A DNA stretch of 36,355 nucleotides from Gemmatimonadota bacterium (GTDB lineage Bacteria > Latescibacterota > UBA2968 > UBA8231). Below the pieces are notes generated by a model that did not search any database, had not been told where the DNA came from, and saw nothing but the letters and a program-made list of their open reading frames with translations. Location of the stretch: assembly GCA_018673255.1 (NCBI GenBank), contig JABHDC010000212.1:1-36355 (forward strand), read 5' to 3'. A program made the position numbers and the translations under genes. Every line of letters begins with the position of its first letter. Position 1 is the first letter of the stretch. Below, piece by piece: positions 8,126 through 17,024 of the stretch.

Positions 8126-9097
8126 GTGACAGCAACTGAGGCGAGTCACGCGCGTGTGGCTGCGGCACTGGCCAACTGGAATGGCGCAAGCTATCTGGAG
8201 AAATGCCTGACCGCCCTGAGACAGCAATCCCATGAATTGGCCCAGATCGTTGTCGTTGACAATGGGTCGACGGACGGTTCAGCCGCCTGGCTGGCCTCGC
8301 AGCATGATGTCACCCTCATTCGCCACTCGGTCAACGAGGGGTACTGCCGGGGGTACAATCGCGCCATCGATTCCACCGACACGCCGTATGTGCTGGTCCT
8401 GAATACGGATGCCTATCTCGACGCCAGATTCGTGGAATCCTGTCTACAGATCCTCGAGAAGGATCCTCGATGTGCCGTCGTCACGGGGGCTTTCCATGAG
8501 GAGGCCACCGGGCAGGATATTGGTGGCGGCTTCTGGTTGCGTCCTCAGATCCGGATGCACCCCACCCCGGCATCTCAGACGCAGATGGAGGTATTTGGTG
8601 TCACCGGGGCGGCGGCGCTGTATCGGCGATCGGCCCTGGAAGAGGCGCGTATTGAAGGGGAGATCTACGATGGCGCCTACTTCAGCTACGGCGAGGATAT
8701 CGATCTGGCATGGAGACTCCGGTTGTTCGGCTGGCACGCCACCTACACGCCATCAGCCAAAGCCCACCATGTGGGATCAGGATCTCTGGGTGGGGCCATA
8801 CGTTTCTTCGACAAACCTGTGTTCTTCCAGCGTCAGGTCCTGCGCAATCGTTATCTCACTTTACTCAAGAATGCTCGCGCGCGGGATCTGCTTTTCATCC
8901 TGCCGGCCTTACTCGCAGCCGAGATCGTCTTGTGGCCTTTCCTGCTCCTGCGACAACCGTGGTATTTTCCAGCTCTGCTGAAGACGCCTTTCGAGCTTCT
9001 CAAGAGGTTGCCCCGTGTGCATCGCTGGCGTCGGGCGATTCAGAGTCGACGTGACACAAGGGTAGGTTCACTGCGATCCTGGATCAGGGGATGGTAG
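8126..9097 (+). CDS. GT2-family glycosyltransferase (rhamnosyltransferase-like)
   Basis: A 323-residue GT-A fold glycosyltransferase, family 2. It has VVVDNGSTDGS near residue 40, the nucleotide-sugar site LNTDAYLD near 94, and the acceptor/base motif SYGEDIDLAWRLRLFGW near 190, which resembles the WbbL-type rhamnosyltransferase subgroup. A hydrophobic segment near residues 250-275 (LLFILPALLAAEIVLWPFLLL) suggests attachment to the inner membrane. The start is GTG 8126 with AGGAC upstream. The SDR gene begins four bases after its stop. It probably adds a sugar to a lipid-linked oligosaccharide on the cytoplasmic face; donor and linkage cannot be read from the sequence. Confidence 0.88.
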   Translation: MTATEASHARVAAALANWNGASYLEKCLTALRQQSHELAQIVVVDNGSTDGSAAWLASQHDVTLIRHSVNEGYCRGYNRAIDSTDTPYVLVLNTDAYLDARFVESCLQILEKDPRCAVVTGAFHEEATGQDIGGGFWLRPQIRMHPTPASQTQMEVFGVTGAAALYRRSALEEARIEGEIYDGAYFSYGEDIDLAWRLRLFGWHATYTPSAKAHHVGSGSLGGAIRFFDKPVFFQRQVLRNRYLTLLKNARARDLLFILPALLAAEIVLWPFLLLRQPWYFPALLKTPFELLKRLPRVHRWRRAIQSRRDTRVGSLRSWIRGW

Positions 9098-9101
9098 TCC
9101 T

Positions 9102-9986
9102 GTGAACGGTCCCCTCATGCTGGTTACCGGTGGCAGCGGATACACCGGTCGTCGCCTGGTGCGACGCCTGGTGTCTCGGGGTCAGAATCTGCGTCTGCTG
9201 CTTCGTGTCACGAGCGATACCACCTGGCTTCGGCCGCTCGATCCACAGCCCGAGGTGGTGTACGGTGATCTCGAGGATGAAGCCAGTGTTGCTGCCGCCA
9301 TGGGCTCGGTTGAACGCGTCATCCACGTGGCACACATCCGCTATTCGAGTGCCGTGGCATCTGCTGCTGGCCCGCGGGTGGAACGGATCGTCTTTGTCAG
9401 TTCGCTGCGAGCGGTGTCCCAGGTTCCTTGTCCGACGGTGGAAGAAGTGCACCGTGGCGAAGTGGCGGCCAGCGCATTTCCCGCCAGCATCATTTTGCGA
9501 CCATCGATGATCTACGGGCCCATGGAGGGAGATCTCAATGACCGCAATCTCCATCAACTCTCGACGTGGATCGCACGTCGTGGCTGGGTTCCCGTCATCG
9601 GCGCTGATTCGCTTCATCAACCGGTTCATGTCGAAGATGTCGTCGACGCCATTCTCGCCGCCAACGATCGCACCATCACGGGGACCTTCGATATCGCTGG
9701 CCCCGAACCGATGAGTTACGGCGAACTGATCACGACTGTAGGCGGGGTGATCGGGCAATGTCCACGCCTGATACGATTCCCGGCGGGCCCACTTATCGCT
9801 GCTTTTCGTGTCTGGCGGTCGCTGCGTTTGCCAGCACCTGTCGATCTGCCGCAATTGCAGCGTCTCCTCGAGGATAAGAGCTACGACATTGCTCCGGCCC
9901 GCCAGCACCTGGAATTCAGGCCCAGAACGCTGGCCGATGGACTCAGGGGAGATGGTGAAGCAGCCCAGGGACAGCGATGTCACTGA
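9102..9986 (+). CDS. Atypical NAD-dependent epimerase/dehydratase (extended SDR family)
   Basis: A 294-residue Rossmann protein. The N-terminal VTGGSGYTGRRLV (residues 8-20) is the extended-SDR nucleotide-binding loop. GDLEDEASV, VERVIHVAH, ERIVFVSSLRA and the LRPSMIYGP block (132-140) are also family-typical. The usual catalytic YxxxK is not seen: the aligned segment is EEVHRGEVAAS at about 114-124. It is short for a UDP-sugar epimerase, and no proton-relay Tyr is evident. The start is GTG 9102. The end overlaps the next gene (WecA-like) by ten bases. Position beside a WecA/WbpL-type transferase suggests work on a nucleotide or lipid-linked sugar, but enzymatic activity is uncertain given the missing residues. 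Confidence 0.82.
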   Translation: MNGPLMLVTGGSGYTGRRLVRRLVSRGQNLRLLLRVTSDTTWLRPLDPQPEVVYGDLEDEASVAAAMGSVERVIHVAHIRYSSAVASAAGPRVERIVFVSSLRAVSQVPCPTVEEVHRGEVAASAFPASIILRPSMIYGPMEGDLNDRNLHQLSTWIARRGWVPVIGADSLHQPVHVEDVVDAILAANDRTITGTFDIAGPEPMSYGELITTVGGVIGQCPRLIRFPAGPLIAAFRVWRSLRLPAPVDLPQLQRLLEDKSYDIAPARQHLEFRPRTLADGLRGDGEAAQGQRCH

Positions 9987-10969
9987 CGAGTCTGGCCATC
10001 GCATTCCTCGTCGCGTGGGGACTGACTGGAATCACACTGGCCCTGGCACGGCGTTACCACGTCGTAGATGCGCCCAATCTTCGCAGTTCGCACGCTCTGC
10101 CGACGCCGACCCTGGGAGGTTGTGCCATCCTGGGCGCGACACTCATTGGGGCCTGGTGTGGTGGCGCCCAGGGATTGAGTTCGTTGGTGGCCGCGTCGCT
10201 GCTTCTACTGTTCTTCGTCGTCGACGATCTGTGTCGTCCTCTTGGTGTCACGATCAAGGCGGGTGTTCAGTTGTTGTCGGCCACCGTCTGGGTTGTGATG
10301 TCCCACTTCTCGGTGATCCATCTGCCCGTCATCGGCCTGATCGGTGGGCTGGGTGTGTCCATCCTGGCCGTCCTCTGGTTGGTGGCCTGGATGAATGCTT
10401 TCAACTTCATGGATGGCATCGACTCAATCAGCAGCACGCAGACGATCGTGGCTGGTGTCAGTCTGGCTGCCATCTTCTCATATCTTGCACCGGATCTTCA
10501 AGCGTTGCCCCTTTGTCTGGCAGCTGCTGCGGCAGGATTTCTGGTCTTTAATCTGCCGCCGGCCCGGATCTTCATGGGCGATGTGGGTTCGGCATTCCTG
10601 GGCCTCTGCTTCGGTGTCATCACACTGCAGGCAATGTCGGTTGGCCTGTCTGCGCTCCTCATTGTCTTGCCACTGGGCCTGTACGTATACGACACGTCGC
10701 TGACGATTCTGCGTCGGGCCGGCAAGAGGGAGAATATCCTGCGAGCGCATCGCCAGCATCTCTATCAGCGACTGGTGCAGCGTGGTTGGTCGCACGGGAG
10801 TGTGTCACTGACCGTTGGCATTCTCAGCGCGGCTTTTGGTGCCTCAGCATGGAGTGCGGTGTCCGGTCGAATCGAGTTGGCGATCCTGCTGGGGCTGTCG
10901 GCATCAGCGACACTGGTTGTCGGATCGATTGCCACGTGGCGGCAGGCAGAGGGTTCGAGTGATGCCTAG
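9977..10969 (+). CDS. Undecaprenyl-phosphate glycosyl-1-phosphate transferase (WecA/WbpL/MraY superfamily)
   Basis: A 330-residue polytopic membrane enzyme that transfers a sugar phosphate from a UDP-sugar to undecaprenyl phosphate, the first committed step of lipid-linked glycan synthesis. It shows SSHALPTPTLGG (38-49), the metal site D83-D84 in VVDDLCRPLG, NFMDGID (143-149), FMGDVGS (199-205) and HRQHLYQRL (258-266), all hallmarks of the polyprenyl-phosphate N-acetylhexosamine-1-phosphate transferase family. About ten hydrophobic segments are present. It overlaps the SDR gene upstream by ten bases and the sulfatase-like gene downstream by eight. Which sugar it uses (GlcNAc, QuiNAc or FucNAc) cannot be told. 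Confidence 0.93.
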   Translation: MSLTSLAIAFLVAWGLTGITLALARRYHVVDAPNLRSSHALPTPTLGGCAILGATLIGAWCGGAQGLSSLVAASLLLLFFVVDDLCRPLGVTIKAGVQLLSATVWVVMSHFSVIHLPVIGLIGGLGVSILAVLWLVAWMNAFNFMDGIDSISSTQTIVAGVSLAAIFSYLAPDLQALPLCLAAAAAGFLVFNLPPARIFMGDVGSAFLGLCFGVITLQAMSVGLSALLIVLPLGLYVYDTSLTILRRAGKRENILRAHRQHLYQRLVQRGWSHGSVSLTVGILSAAFGASAWSAVSGRIELAILLGLSASATLVVGSIATWRQAEGSSDA

Positions 10970-13454
10970 GGCAGGCAGACGCACCTGGGTGATCACATAC
11001 GCTGCACAACCAGTGTCGTGTCACATTCGCCTGTGCTTGTTGTTGCTCTGTGTCAGCCTGAGTTTCTCCCACGCACTGGCCCAGGACCTCCAGGCAACGA
11101 CGCGGCCGAATGTCCTGGTCATCACCGTCGACACCTTCAGGCCCGATCATCTGGGTGCTTACGGGTATTCTCGTCCCACCAGTCCCCACATCGACAGCAT
11201 CGCGGCCCAGGGCGTCGTCTTCCGCAAGGCGTATACCACCTCCGCCTGGACCGCGCCAGGCCTCATCTCGTTGCTGACCTCGCTGGATGCACCGACCCAT
11301 GGTGTGGACGTTCGCGGGAAGAGTATTCGACCGGGTGTGGTAACCCTCGCCGACGCACTGCGCGCTGGAGGATACCGGGCACCGGATATCCTCTTTCTCA
11401 CGGATATACCGAATTTCCATCACCTCGGCTTTGAGCCCTACTCCAAGCGGAATCAGTATATCCGTAACGGTGACGAGATCCTCTTTCGCTGGTTGCAGGA
11501 AGAGGCACATACATCCACCGACCCCTTCTTCCTCTACTACCACTATCGAGACTTGCATCAGCCCTACGATCCGGGGGAGGAATACGAACCTCTGTATCTG
11601 CAGGAGGCATTCGGCTCGCCATACAACCCGGCATCGTGGGCCAGGCGGTTTCTGGCGCGAGAGAAGATGGACCTCGTCAAACGCGAGGTGATGCTACCCA
11701 GGGGAATCATCGACTTCGCGCCCTGGGACAGAGGTTGGATCGATGCACTGTATGACGCACAGATCAACCGCCTGGATCGCGAGTTCTTCGGCACACTGCG
11801 GGGTGTGCTGCGTGACACGGGGCTCAGCGAGAATACGCTGATTGTGATCTCTGCCGATCATGGCGAGGAGTTGCTCGAGGATGGGCTCGTCGGACACGTG
11901 TCGACCTACAAGGAAGGCCGCCTCGGTGAAGAGTTGGTGCAGATCCCGCTGATCTTCTCCGGTCCCGGTCTCCCCGAGGGGCAGCAGATCGACACTCGCG
12001 TGCAGGTGATCGATGCCATGCCGACGATCCTCGATCTGGTGGGTCTGCCCCGGGCTGAAACGATGCAGGGGCAATCGCTGCTGCCGCTGACGCAAGGCCA
12101 GTCCAGGCCCGCCAAACCCCTGTTCTTCGAGACCAGCGCTGGTGGATACACGGCTAGCATCGAGCACTACGCCCACCGGGTTCGGGGTGTGATCGAGGGC
12201 GACTGGAAATTCATCCGGCACACGCCATCAGGGGAATCCACTCTCTTCGATCTGGCGACAGATCCACAGGAAGAGGACGACCTCGTCGACGAGATGCCGG
12301 CTGTTGTGGGACGCATGTCGGAGTTGCTGGATGATTGGGTGCGTTCGAGTGTGCCCATGTCGGCACCGGATCTGGCCCCTTCCGGCGATCTGCCAGAGGC
12401 CCACCACGCCGGGCCCATCGTGATCGAGTTACCTGAAGACGGCGATACTCTCCGTTACCTGGGTGCTGATCAGACCGTCGCCCTGCGGTGGTCAGGGGCA
12501 GAGGGGGCCACATACCGGGTTCTCTACTCCATCGGCGAGGGGGTCTACCATCTCGAAGGCGAGATGGACGTGGACTCGAATGCGCCATCCTATGGGCCCT
12601 TCCATGCCGAGTTCTGGAATTCCGTCGTCCTTTACAGCCCCTTTACGGTGCGAGTTCATCCCGTCGGCCGGCCGGATCTGATCTCCGATCCGGTCACCTT
12701 CTGGTTGGCCGGCTCCGACGATGCCCTGATATCGCTGGCACCCTTGCAGATCGTGATGTCAGTGACGGCCTTTGGTCAGGATCTCGTGACACTGACAGCT
12801 GGCACGATCCTGGCCCTCATCGACCTGAGTGTGTGGCTCACATCGACGGTCTCTGCCGCAGATGTCACGGCGTGGGCCCTATTGGCCGCAATCCTGGGTG
12901 CCCTGGTCTGGCCCCGGCTGCAACCACTGGGAGAGGAACGCGTCAAAGCCTGGTGCTGGATGATCGCCTACGTGGCCCTCGTTTATTCCACGATCCCGAT
13001 TTTTCCCGCCCTGTGGGATGGCCTGCGTCAGCACACCGGAGACGCGATTCGGCACCTTGGCACGATTGCTGTGGTTCTGGGCGCCGTCGGGGCCGCTCGA
13101 CAGCTTCACCGTCGGGTGGGGCGAAGCCAATGGCCGTCGTATCTTGCCTTCCTCATCCTGCTGGCTGCCTACGCCGTCCTGCTGGTCCGATTCGGACAAT
13201 TTCCGGCAGAGAGACTCCATCTGCTGGAGTATGGTCTCATGGGGGTTCTCCTGCATCGAGCCCTTACGATCGGCAGAGCACCTCGATGGAGTGCCTATGT
13301 GGTGGCCTGGACATGCACGGTCCTGATCGGATTTGGTGATGAGACCATCCAATGGGTCCTGCCTCAACGCTTCTTTGAACTCAAGGATGTCGGCTTGAAT
13401 GGCATTTCGGCGGCCCTGGGACTGGGAATCGCACGACTCGTGAGGGGAACCTGA
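10962..13454 (+). CDS. Sulfatase-fold protein fused to a C-terminal VanZ-like membrane domain
   Basis: 830 residues from ATG 10962, chosen because of the GAGGG ribosome binding site and the hydrophobic signal or anchor at about 21-40 (HIRLCLLLLCVSLSF). Residues 48-460 form an alkaline-phosphatase/sulfatase fold: VLVITVDTFRPDH with D57, and ISADHGEE with D299-H300 for metal binding. The nucleophile position is Thr97 in AWTAPGL, not the Cys or Ser that formylglycine sulfatases need, so a phospho- or sulfo-transferase, or an inactive relative, is equally possible. Residues 480-585 look beta-rich. From about 590 come several membrane segments, ending in a VanZ-like block (HLLEYGLMG at 753-761, GDETIQWVLPQR at 792-803, LKDVGLNGISAALG at 807-820). 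It overlaps the next gene by one base (TGATG). Confidence 0.87.
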   Translation: MPRAGRRTWVITYAAQPVSCHIRLCLLLLCVSLSFSHALAQDLQATTRPNVLVITVDTFRPDHLGAYGYSRPTSPHIDSIAAQGVVFRKAYTTSAWTAPGLISLLTSLDAPTHGVDVRGKSIRPGVVTLADALRAGGYRAPDILFLTDIPNFHHLGFEPYSKRNQYIRNGDEILFRWLQEEAHTSTDPFFLYYHYRDLHQPYDPGEEYEPLYLQEAFGSPYNPASWARRFLAREKMDLVKREVMLPRGIIDFAPWDRGWIDALYDAQINRLDREFFGTLRGVLRDTGLSENTLIVISADHGEELLEDGLVGHVSTYKEGRLGEELVQIPLIFSGPGLPEGQQIDTRVQVIDAMPTILDLVGLPRAETMQGQSLLPLTQGQSRPAKPLFFETSAGGYTASIEHYAHRVRGVIEGDWKFIRHTPSGESTLFDLATDPQEEDDLVDEMPAVVGRMSELLDDWVRSSVPMSAPDLAPSGDLPEAHHAGPIVIELPEDGDTLRYLGADQTVALRWSGAEGATYRVLYSIGEGVYHLEGEMDVDSNAPSYGPFHAEFWNSVVLYSPFTVRVHPVGRPDLISDPVTFWLAGSDDALISLAPLQIVMSVTAFGQDLVTLTAGTILALIDLSVWLTSTVSAADVTAWALLAAILGALVWPRLQPLGEERVKAWCWMIAYVALVYSTIPIFPALWDGLRQHTGDAIRHLGTIAVVLGAVGAARQLHRRVGRSQWPSYLAFLILLAAYAVLLVRFGQFPAERLHLLEYGLMGVLLHRALTIGRAPRWSAYVVAWTCTVLIGFGDETIQWVLPQRFFELKDVGLNGISAALGLGIARLVRGT

Positions 13455-15682
13455 TGGATCCCGCAGCGCGATGGCAGGTCAACTTTGACCGCGCGATCGA
13501 AGTCGGTGTGGTGCTGACCATTCTCAGCGTCAGCCTGCTCTACTCTTCCGCATTGGCTGACAATTTCCACGCCAAGAGTGTCGTCGCCAGTGCGCTGATC
13601 CTATGGCTTGGGGTGGCCTGGTGGCTGCGACAGCGTTCGATTGTGGGCTGGTCGGCAGCGCCCATCCTCATTGTCTTCGTCCTGTTCCTGTTGCAGGCAC
13701 TGATCAGTTCAGTCTGGGCGTACAATCCAACACGGGCAGGGGAAGTGTGGCTCAGTTACCTGGCGTGGCCGGTCCTGTTTGTGGTTGGCGTCCATCTTGC
13801 CGTCGACCGGCAGAGACTGCGACGTGTGCTGCGACTCATCATGGGAACCAGCCTCCTGGTCGCGGTGGTCGGGCTCCTCCAGTACAATGGCATCGACCTG
13901 GTCGGCTTGCCCTCCCGGTATCGGGGTCTGCCGGTGGCCACTCTCGGTAATACGAATTTCGTCGCACACTATCTCGATCTGATTCTGCCATTGGCAGCGG
14001 CCTTGCTTCTGCCGCGGGCAAGTGGACGACGCGATCGCTGGCTCAGCGGCATCGCCCTGGTGGCCGGCGGCATACTTCTTCTGCTCACCCAGAGTCGTGG
14101 TGGTTGGCTCAGCGTGGGTGCTGCAGGGGTCGTGATGGCTGGACTGGTGATGCGTCCTCAACGCTGGTTGCGACGACTGGCCCTGGTGGTCCTGTGTGTG
14201 GGTTTGCTCAGCCCCGTGGCGGAGGTCTTCTTACGAAGCCTGCCCGTGAACGACGGGGGGCGCACTGCGCAGGACGTGGTGGAGGACCTGGCCCAGGATG
14301 CCTGGGCACGTGGTGTCAGTGTTTTCGATGAGGCGGACTTCTCACGCTCCATGCGGCTTCTCATCTGGAAGGACGCCTGGCGGATGGCACTCGCTCAGGG
14401 CTGGACAGGTGTTGGTCCGGGTCACTGGGGAGCCGAATTTCAGGCATACCGAAGTCCCGAGAGTCACCGCGCCTGGCGAGATCTGATCGGCCAGCGGCAG
14501 AATCAACCATTCCACGCCCACCAGGACTACCTGCAGGAGTGGGCGGAAACCGGACTTCCCGGACTGCTTGCGTTGCTGACCTTGCTGGGAGCGACCGCTC
14601 ATGCGTGCTGGCGAGGGGCGCGCGGATCGAGCCGGCAGGCAGGCGAGGACGACCCGGGTGATGCACTGCAGCGGGCGATGGGATTGGCGGGACTGGGAGT
14701 CGTGGTCGCTGTCGCTTCGCACGCACTGTTCACTTTCAACCTCCGTGACGCGGTGGTCACCACTCACTTGTGGTTGATTGTGGGCCTGTCCATCGGCACG
14801 TGCCTGCCTCTGCGCAGACGCTCCCTGACCGACAACTGGCGTCACGCTGTGGCCGGTCTCATGCTCCTGGTGGCTCTGACCGGCACATGGCTTGCAGTCA
14901 GAACGCTTGCTGCCGATGTCCATTTTTCTCGTGCCATGGAGTATGTCCACAAGAAGCAGGGGAATCGGGCGACACTCGAATTGCGTGAGGCCGTTGCCTG
15001 GCGCGACCACGATTACCGGTCCCATCACTGGCTCGGGAAAGTATCGCTGGAAATGGGGCGACCCGCAGAAGCGTTGTCTGCCCTGGAACGGAGTCTGGAA
15101 CTGCGCGCCTACAATGTGGCAGCAACGCGACTGCTGGCAGATGCAGCGCTGCAGCTTGGTCGAATCGAGACCGCCATCGATGCCGCCAGGCAGGCCATCG
15201 CCATCGATCCGCTGACGAGTCGGAATTACGAGTTACTGGCCATCGCCCGCCGGCGGGCAGGGGATGCCAGTGCAGCCGCAGCCGCCTGGCGACAGGCACT
15301 GGCCTTCCGACCTGATGATGTGGATCTGCTGGCCGCCCTGGCCCAGGATCTGGATGGGGCCGGGAAGAAACAGGATGCCGTCGCTGTTCTCAGGCGGGCC
15401 CTGAAGATCGCGCCGGACAATGGAATTCTGCACGGAAATCTCGGCGCCCTTCTGCTGGGTCTGGATCAGTTATCCGAGGCCCAGATCCATCTGCGCCGGG
15501 CCACCCAACTGGATCGGGACAACGCGGCGAACTGGCATGTGAATCTGGCGATGGTCCTCATACGCCAGAAACGCTGGGAGCCGGCCCGTCTGGAGATACG
15601 CCACGCTCGTGACCTGTTCCCACAGGACGAGCGCTGGCGACGTCTGGAGCGTATTTTGGAGGATCGACAGGAGATCCGATGA
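13454..15682 (+). CDS. O-antigen ligase/polymerase-like membrane protein with C-terminal TPR repeats
   Basis: 742 residues. The first 480 are polytopic, with about ten or more membrane segments, and carry Wzy/WaaL features: TLGNTNFVAHYLDLILP, LLTQSRGGWLS, the periplasmic loop GVGPGHWGAEF, then HAHQDYLQEWAETGLPG near 352-369. From about residue 490 to the end there are tandem tetratricopeptide repeats (ALSALERSLELRAYNVAATRLLADAALQLG, AVLRRALKIAPDN, AQIHLRRATQLDRDNA). The WaaL/Wzy superfamily joins or polymerises undecaprenyl-linked glycans on the periplasmic face. TPR fusions of this family occur in pilin-glycan ligases and Wzy homologues. The start codon shares one base with the upstream stop. 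Ligase versus polymerase cannot be settled here. Confidence 0.9.
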   Translation: MDPAARWQVNFDRAIEVGVVLTILSVSLLYSSALADNFHAKSVVASALILWLGVAWWLRQRSIVGWSAAPILIVFVLFLLQALISSVWAYNPTRAGEVWLSYLAWPVLFVVGVHLAVDRQRLRRVLRLIMGTSLLVAVVGLLQYNGIDLVGLPSRYRGLPVATLGNTNFVAHYLDLILPLAAALLLPRASGRRDRWLSGIALVAGGILLLLTQSRGGWLSVGAAGVVMAGLVMRPQRWLRRLALVVLCVGLLSPVAEVFLRSLPVNDGGRTAQDVVEDLAQDAWARGVSVFDEADFSRSMRLLIWKDAWRMALAQGWTGVGPGHWGAEFQAYRSPESHRAWRDLIGQRQNQPFHAHQDYLQEWAETGLPGLLALLTLLGATAHACWRGARGSSRQAGEDDPGDALQRAMGLAGLGVVVAVASHALFTFNLRDAVVTTHLWLIVGLSIGTCLPLRRRSLTDNWRHAVAGLMLLVALTGTWLAVRTLAADVHFSRAMEYVHKKQGNRATLELREAVAWRDHDYRSHHWLGKVSLEMGRPAEALSALERSLELRAYNVAATRLLADAALQLGRIETAIDAARQAIAIDPLTSRNYELLAIARRRAGDASAAAAAWRQALAFRPDDVDLLAALAQDLDGAGKKQDAVAVLRRALKIAPDNGILHGNLGALLLGLDQLSEAQIHLRRATQLDRDNAANWHVNLAMVLIRQKRWEPARLEIRHARDLFPQDERWRRLERILEDRQEIR

Positions 15683-16650
15683 GCGAAGAAGTGAGTGCCA
15701 CCACCGAATCCTTGCAGTTGAGCATCATCATCCCGGTATACAATGAGGAGGAGAGTCTCCCTCCACTGTGTGCCAAGCTTCAGCAGGTCCTGGGTGATCT
15801 GGGCCTGACTCATGAAGTCGTATTCATCGATGACGGCAGCACGGACACGTCCTTCCAGGTCCTGGAGCGTCTCAGCGAGCAATACCCCTGGTTGCGGGCC
15901 GTTCGGTTCCGACGCAACTACCGCAAGGCGGCGGCATTGGCGACGGGATTCAAGCACTGCCGGGGCGAACTCATCGTGACAATGGATGCGGATCTGCAGG
16001 ACGATCCCGAGGAGATCCGGGGTTTGCTCGAGCAATTGGAAGGCGAGCAACTCGATCTGGTGTCTGGATGGAAGAAGAAGCGTCACGATCCCATCTCGAA
16101 GACACTGCCGTCGAAAGTCTTCAATCTCGTCACCTCCATTGTCTCCGGTATCCGCCTTCACGACTTCAACTGCGGTCTGAAGATCTATCGTCGAGAAGTG
16201 ACCGAGGACGCGCTGCCCTACCTCTATGGGGAGCTGTATCGATTCTTGCCAGCCATCGCCCATTGGGCCGGCTACCGGGTCGCTGAACGACCGGTGACCC
16301 ATCACGCCCGCCAGTATGGGATCTCAAAGTTTGGCGCCAAGCGTCTGCTGAATGGATTCCTCGATCTGCTGTCGATCACCTTCGTGGTCCGTTTCATGAC
16401 GACGCCGATGCACATCTTCGGCAGCCTGGGTTTGCTCAGCACCATGGCCGGTGGGGGAATCGGCGCCTACATCTGTTGGCTCTGGTGGCAGTCGGGGACG
16501 ATCCAGAATCGCCATCCACTGATGATGCTTGGTATTCTCCTCATCATCGTCGGGATCCAGTTCTTCTCCACCGGCCTGCTCGGAGACATGCTGGCTTCCA
16601 TGCATCAACGTGGCGGTCGAACACCGCGGATCACGTCCCGCCTGCGATAG
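15679..16650 (+). CDS. GT2 glycosyltransferase of the DPMS/ArnC type with two C-terminal membrane segments
   Basis: A 323-residue membrane-linked family 2 glycosyltransferase. It begins at an ATGA overlap with the previous gene. Motifs are SIIIPVYNEEESL (18-30), FIDDGSTDTS (about 50), FRRNYRKAAALATGF (about 78-92), MDADLQDDPEE (about 100) and HHARQYGISKFG near 210. The last 100 residues hold two transmembrane spans (about 240-262 and 282-304). In dolichol/polyprenyl-phosphate mannose synthase and ArnC/GtrB relatives this enzyme charges a polyprenyl phosphate with one sugar, giving the donor for periplasmic glycosyltransferases. That suits modification of the glycan built by the upstream genes. 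It is last in the operon; a 437-base gap follows. Confidence 0.92.
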   Translation: MSEEVSATTESLQLSIIIPVYNEEESLPPLCAKLQQVLGDLGLTHEVVFIDDGSTDTSFQVLERLSEQYPWLRAVRFRRNYRKAAALATGFKHCRGELIVTMDADLQDDPEEIRGLLEQLEGEQLDLVSGWKKKRHDPISKTLPSKVFNLVTSIVSGIRLHDFNCGLKIYRREVTEDALPYLYGELYRFLPAIAHWAGYRVAERPVTHHARQYGISKFGAKRLLNGFLDLLSITFVVRFMTTPMHIFGSLGLLSTMAGGGIGAYICWLWWQSGTIQNRHPLMMLGILLIIVGIQFFSTGLLGDMLASMHQRGGRTPRITSRLR

Positions 16651-16800
16651 GAGCCTGTCCGAGGTTTCCACTCGGGCCTCGTCCACGTCATTGCCACCGC
16701 TGTGGGCGTGATGCGTCGCTACGCACCGCACTCGTCTTCGCGGGCGCTTCTGTCTCTGAATCACCCTTTTTAGATGGTTTGCGCGTCTGAAAAAGCGTAT

Positions 16801-16828
16801 GCCCTGAGGCCCCTCGTATCCTCAGGGC
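16801..16828. terminator. Perfect 9-bp hairpin, possible terminator
   Basis: GCCCTGAGG and CCTCAGGGC pair around a 10-base loop about 150 bases after the GT2 gene. On the plus strand no T-run follows. On the minus strand the hairpin is followed within a few bases by CTTTTTC. Since both flanking genes are on the plus strand, the role as terminator of the glycan operon is uncertain. Confidence 0.35.
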
Positions 16829-17024
16829 ACTTGGCGCCGATCCGGGCTGTTCTGCAGGGCGGTTCAGCAGGGGCCTGTATGCCGGACGGCAATGCTTTCC
16901 ATCCCACCGCTGCACGTCGTCGGAGTTTTGTTCCTCTCCGTAGCGACTCGAGGGTGTGACACATCCTCTACTCAACTCCTAAGTCTCTTGTAAACAGTGC
17001 GTTGTACTGTGAATTCCGGTTAAA

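Noticed and set aside
9084..10004. 306-codon open frame on the minus strand
   Set aside because: It lies opposite the SDR gene, which has clear family motifs; its translation is low-complexity and matches nothing.
12960..13454. VanZ-like domain as an antibiotic-resistance determinant
   Set aside because: VanZ-like domains are widespread in envelope proteins; no other van genes are present and the context is glycan synthesis.
14342..15028. 228-codon minus-strand frame
   Set aside because: Opposite the O-antigen ligase gene; a by-product of GC-rich codon bias.
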